A DNA stretch of 42,215 bases, taken from NCBI GenBank assembly GCA_013141455.1, contig JABFQW010000059.1, positions 1 through 42,215 of the forward strand. Direction: 5' to 3'. Source of the stretch: Bacteroidales bacterium (GTDB taxonomy: Bacteria; Bacteroidota; Bacteroidia; Bacteroidales; F082). Both the position numbers and the translations under genes were made by a program. The notes below the pieces were generated by a model, which was given only the letters and a program-made list of their open reading frames with translations, did not search any database and was not told the origin of the DNA. Below are positions 38,831 to 42,215 of this stretch, piece by piece. Every line of letters starts with the position of its first letter. The first letter of the stretch is position 1.

Positions 38831-38980
38831 CGGCCTGGATAATCCGTAGTATATGAATAACACCCCTTCTAAAGTTTTTCTTCAGGTTGCTCTGGAACAT
38901 TACCGGTAAATCAAATACTATTTTCATAGTTATCACGTTTAACCGCCTGTCACATCACAATCAACATTTCAACGTATCTG

Positions 38981-38994
38981 TTTCAAATTTGAAA
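38981..38994. promoter_or_regulatory. Perfect 14-bp palindrome ahead of the MBL gene
   Basis: TTTCAAATTTGAAA is a perfect palindrome ending 2 bases before the ATG at 38997. It could be an operator or affect translation start; it may also be chance in AT-rich DNA. Confidence 0.35.
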
Positions 38995-38996
38995 TT

Positions 38997-40491
38997 ATGC
39001 GAATAGAATATATCTCCCATTCATGTTTTGTTATTGAAACCGGCCAAACGAAAATCGCGCTTGACCCCTGGATCAGCGGAACTGCTTATCACAACCAATG
39101 GCATCTGTTTCCAAAAGCCATCGATACAAGCCGATGTGGTTTTAATTTCACATGGACATGAGGATCATCTGCACGAACCATCACTCAAAATGATTCAGAA
39201 AAACGCACATATTTTCTTTCCGTTTCAATGGAGAGATGGTGTAGCGGGTTACCTGCGTCACCTGCAGTTTAACGATATCACCGAAGCGGTAAGTTTCAAA
39301 ACATACAACTATAAAGATATACAAATCACTTACTTAGGCTATTCACTCGAAAGCGTTATCGTGGTGGAATGCGAGGGATATGTCATCGTGAACATCAACG
39401 ATGCCTTAAATTCAAATCATGAAACGGCAGTGGATTTTCTTTTGAAGAAAATAAAGGATAGATGGCCAAAGATCGATTTTCTGTTATCAGGATGGAGTGG
39501 CGCCGGATATTTCCCGAATAAAGTGCATTACAAAAATAAGGATGACAAGGAAGTGGCACGCATACGTGAGCAATATTTTGCAGATAATTTCTGCCGTTTC
39601 ACACAATATCTGCAACCTGATATTGCCTTACCTTTTGCTCCCGGTTTTGTTTTACTCGCGGATGAAAACCGGTGGATAAATAATATAAAATTTCCCCGAA
39701 AAATCGTTGACCAATATTATCGCGAAAACTTTGAAAATGAAACACATATTCAATTCCCGATAACGTATCCGGGTGATTATTTCATTGATAAAACCTTTCA
39801 CAAAACTTCGCCCAACCATGATAATAAAGACGATCAGGCCATGTATCAAAATCTGGATGAAATATTCAGGGACGAAATTGTGCTTGCCAACCGTATTGAT
39901 TATATGGACGATGATGAAGTGACATCATTGGAAGATAAATTGGTTTATTGGATCAATAAAAACAAGTCGTTGTACGATGCCGAAGTCATCCGTGATTCAG
40001 TTTTTAGCATAAAATTCAATGATCTGAAGCAGAATATCTTCTTTAATATTTTTACAGTTGGCGACGAATTGACGGTTAAACGAAGCGATAAGGCAAGCGA
40101 AGACGACCGGCTGATCATTACGACAAAGGCAAAACTATTATCGCACAATCTTGACAAAGACTGGGGAGGTGATTTGTTATCGATAGGTTATGGCATTGAT
40201 ATTGTGGTATTTGATGAACCTTCGTTGGAAAAAAACTTAGACATCGTTTGCGTACGTTTGATTACCCGTTACCCAATTTTTAAAGACGATGTTTTAAAAA
40301 ATACCGGAAGGGTTATGAAGCATTATTTCAACAACCCCTCACTTACCCACCTGTGGATAACCCAAAAGATAAAACTACGGCCTTATGTGAACAAATACCC
40401 GTTCAATGAGCGCGATCACTGGATAACCTATAAAAAATGCGATTTATGCAAGGTATGTCATTTGCCTGAGATGGATTTTGATAAATTATAA
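38997..40491 (+). pseudogene. MBL-fold metallo-hydrolase with apparent +1 frameshift
   Basis: A metallo-beta-lactamase-fold protein (UlaG / CMP-Neu5Ac-hydroxylase-like), split over two frames. From ATG 38997, MRIEYISHSCFVIETG and ALDPWISGTAYHNQWHLFPK give the usual first strands of such proteins, but the frame meets TGA at 39159. The catalytic part, ADVVLISHGHEDHLHEPS with its HxHxDH metal motif, lies in the next frame. The two join naturally near 39129: reading GAT ACA, dropping one A, then GCC GAT gives ...KAIDTADVVLISHGH. The second frame then runs intact for about 450 codons to 40491, with SGWSGAGYFPNKVHY, PFAPGFVLL and a late part resembling a sterol-carrier-like domain. The frame alone can start only at TTG 39028, giving a non-homologous N-terminus. 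Either an inactivated gene, a sequencing error, or (least likely) programmed frameshifting. Confidence 0.8.
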
Positions 40492-40609
40492 CCCTGGCAA
40501 TGGCAATTGTTTTCATCGCGATTCGACTTTTGCATATTTCGACTATCGGATCTATTGATCATACTCCAACAATTGCTGCTTAGTTTGCTACGCTAAAATA
40601 TCAGATAGC

Positions 40610-40644
40610 AAAAAGCCCCCGGAAGTTAGCTTCCGGGGGCTTTT
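40610..40644. terminator. Strong bidirectional terminator
   Basis: AAAAGCCCCCGGAAG (40611-40625) is the exact reverse complement of CTTCCGGGGGCTTTT (40630-40644), loop TTAG. A GC-rich stem with A and T flanks can stop transcription from both sides. It sits between the convergent MBL gene (plus) and the pyrophosphatase gene (minus). Confidence 0.95.
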
Positions 40645-40667
40645 ATCAATATGTGATCCTACGATCT

Positions 40668-42215
40668 TTAATCGTTTTTAATGCGCATTTTATAGAACGA
40701 ACGCCATACGAAATACATCGAAACGATGAGTAAGGCACCGCCAATAATCCAGTGTGCAAGGGTGTATGAAAGCACACCTTTTTCGTTCACTTTCGACATG
40801 CTCACTGCAATTTCTACTGCAAGCAAACCAAACAGAGTCGAAAACTTAATGATTGGGTTCAAGGCAACTGAAGTGGTATCTTTGAACGGGTCGCCCACAG
40901 TGTCGCCGATAACGGCAGCATCATGCAACGGCGTATTTTTTTCTTTCAGATCAACCTCAACGAGTTTCTTGGCGTTGTCCCAGGCACCACCTGCATTTGC
41001 CATATAAATAGCCTGAAACAATCCAAAAATAGCAATCGAAAGAAGATAAGAGACGAAGAAGTTTGGATCGAACAAGGCAAACGCCAATGTGGCAGTCATC
41101 AAGGCAATGAAGATGTTCCACATACCAGTCTGGGCATATTTGGTACAGATCATCACCACAGTTTTCGAATCTTCGATATCGGCGCTCGATTTGGTGAGGT
41201 CGAAATTCTTTTTGATGAATTCGATAACACGGTAAGCGCCGGTTGTTACGGCCTGGATAGATGCGCCTGAGAACCAGAAGATCATGGCACCACCCGTGAT
41301 GAAGCCCAATAATACCGGTGCCTGGGTCAATTCGAGATTCAACATTCCTACCTTTTTTAATAGCAGGATGATGGAGAAAATCATGGTGGTTGCACCCACA
41401 ACAGCAGTTCCGATCAGAACTGGTTTGGCAGTTGCCTTAAAGGTATTGCCGGCCGAGTCGTTGGCTTCGAGGTAGTGTTTTCCGGTTACGAAGTCAGGAT
41501 CGAAACCAAAATCACGTTTGATTTCGGCATGGATACCGGGAATGCTCTCTATCTGCGACAATTCAAATACTGATTGTGCATTGTCGGTAACCGGGCCATA
41601 ACTGTCAACAGCGATTGTTACAGGTCCCATGCAGAGGAATCCGAAAGCAACAAGGCCAAAGGCGAAGATGCTGGCATATTGAATCTGTTCGAAGCCCGGT
41701 AGCTGGCTCACAAAATAGGCAACCGTCATTAAACCAACCAACAACATCCCTTTCCAATAGGCTGAGAAATTACCGGCAACGATACCCGAAAGTACGGTAA
41801 GTGATGGTCCGCCTTCGCGTGAAGCGGTCACAATTTCATGTACATGGTCCGATTTTGAGCTGGTAAAAATCTTCGTAAATTCAGGAATCAAAACAGCGGC
41901 TAAGGTACCACAACTGATGATGGTGGCTAATTTCCACCAAAGTTGTAATGGCAGATCGCCGATAAGGAAATAACTCATGATGTAACTGATACTGATACAG
42001 GTAATAGCAGCGATCCAAATCAAACGGGTGAGTGGCTCTTCGAAGTCAAATTCGAGTAATTTGCCATATTTACGTTCCGAGATAAACTGATTGATGAAGT
42101 ACGAAATTCCTGAGAAAATATCCATAAGGAAACGCATGCCAAAAATCCAGACGATCAATTTTGCCTGAAGCATCTCAGCGCCAATCTGTCCGGCAGCGCC
42201 ACCACCAAACTGTTC
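40668..42215 (-). CDS. hppA: Membrane-bound proton/sodium-pumping pyrophosphatase, C-terminal part (runs off right edge)
   Basis: Inner-membrane enzyme that couples hydrolysis of pyrophosphate to ion pumping. The last 515 codons are in the window; the frame stays open past the ATG at 42173 (EQFGGGAAGQIGAE precedes it), so the true start lies outside. Diagnostic parts: DSYGPVTDN, AGNTFKATAK, GGAWDNAKKLVEVDL and GDTVGDPFKDT, with some ten hydrophobic segments. A Lys follows GNTF where K+-dependent enzymes have Ala (GNTTAA), pointing to a K+-independent pump. The sequence is divergent: the usual DNAGGIAEM reads DNAQSVFEL and is followed by an enlarged loop before AGNTF. This may fit the divergent Na+-regulated H+-pumping branch; ion specificity needs the missing N-terminal half. 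A strong terminator lies 24 bases after the stop. Confidence 0.93.
   Translation of the reverse strand, partial: EQFGGGAAGQIGAEMLQAKLIVWIFGMRFLMDIFSGISYFINQFISERKYGKLLEFDFEEPLTRLIWIAAITCISISYIMSYFLIGDLPLQLWWKLATIISCGTLAAVLIPEFTKIFTSSKSDHVHEIVTASREGGPSLTVLSGIVAGNFSAYWKGMLLVGLMTVAYFVSQLPGFEQIQYASIFAFGLVAFGFLCMGPVTIAVDSYGPVTDNAQSVFELSQIESIPGIHAEIKRDFGFDPDFVTGKHYLEANDSAGNTFKATAKPVLIGTAVVGATTMIFSIILLLKKVGMLNLELTQAPVLLGFITGGAMIFWFSGASIQAVTTGAYRVIEFIKKNFDLTKSSADIEDSKTVVMICTKYAQTGMWNIFIALMTATLAFALFDPNFFVSYLLSIAIFGLFQAIYMANAGGAWDNAKKLVEVDLKEKNTPLHDAAVIGDTVGDPFKDTTSVALNPIIKFSTLFGLLAVEIAVSMSKVNEKGVLSYTLAHWIIGGALLIVSMYFVWRSFYKMRIKND

Overview
The window reads as chromosome of a Bacteroidota bacterium, probably an environmental member of the Bacteroidales. 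The evidence is: proteins with type IX secretion system (T9SS) C-terminal sorting domains, many lipoproteins, promoters of the TTTG / TAnnTTTG kind, weak ribosome binding sites, an AT-rich base composition, and homologues (NupG, class III PPK2, HppA, OmpA-like, DUF3160) with a Bacteroidota look. No CRISPR array, tRNA, rRNA or recognisable transposase was seen.

Region 1 (1-7.3 kb) is mixed housekeeping and envelope. On the minus strand, a cobalamin riboswitch (about 610-793) precedes the first 144 codons of a TonB-dependent receptor (1-432) that runs off the left edge, so this is very probably a BtuB-type B12 receptor. There follow a small basic lipoprotein, a NylB/beta-lactamase-like serine hydrolase lipoprotein, two short tandem repeat tracts, a NupG-type nucleoside/H+ symporter, a two-gene minus-strand operon (OmpA-domain protein plus an unknown secreted protein), and a class III polyphosphate kinase 2.

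Region 2 (7.7-31.7 kb) is the core of the window: about 24 kb of plus-strand genes for giant secreted proteins. Three are parallel beta-helix proteins (2208, 2259 and 1632 aa). The fourth is a Kp43-like S8 subtilase (1368 aa). The second and third share a nearly identical N-terminal beta-helix but have unrelated tails. The first, second and fourth share a C-terminal module of about 440 aa, ending in a T9SS signal without the usual NP motif. The third ends in a classical type A Por-secretion tail. Just behind the second lies a 77-aa protein with a proline/glycine-rich stretch and a C-terminal membrane segment, resembling a PID-CTERM sorting signal.

Region 3 (32.2-38.8 kb) has a TPR/transmembrane/HTH sensor-regulator with a good Bacteroidota promoter, a repeat-rich intergenic stretch, and a tightly overlapping pair of lipoproteins: a 975-aa DUF3160 protein and a CapA-family metallophosphatase-like protein. 

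Region 4 (39-42.2 kb) holds an MBL-fold metallo-hydrolase split by an apparent +1 frameshift near 39129, a strong bidirectional terminator, and a divergent membrane-bound proton pyrophosphatase on the minus strand that runs off the right edge. PPK2 and HppA together suggest use of polyphosphate and pyrophosphate as energy stores, but they are not adjacent.
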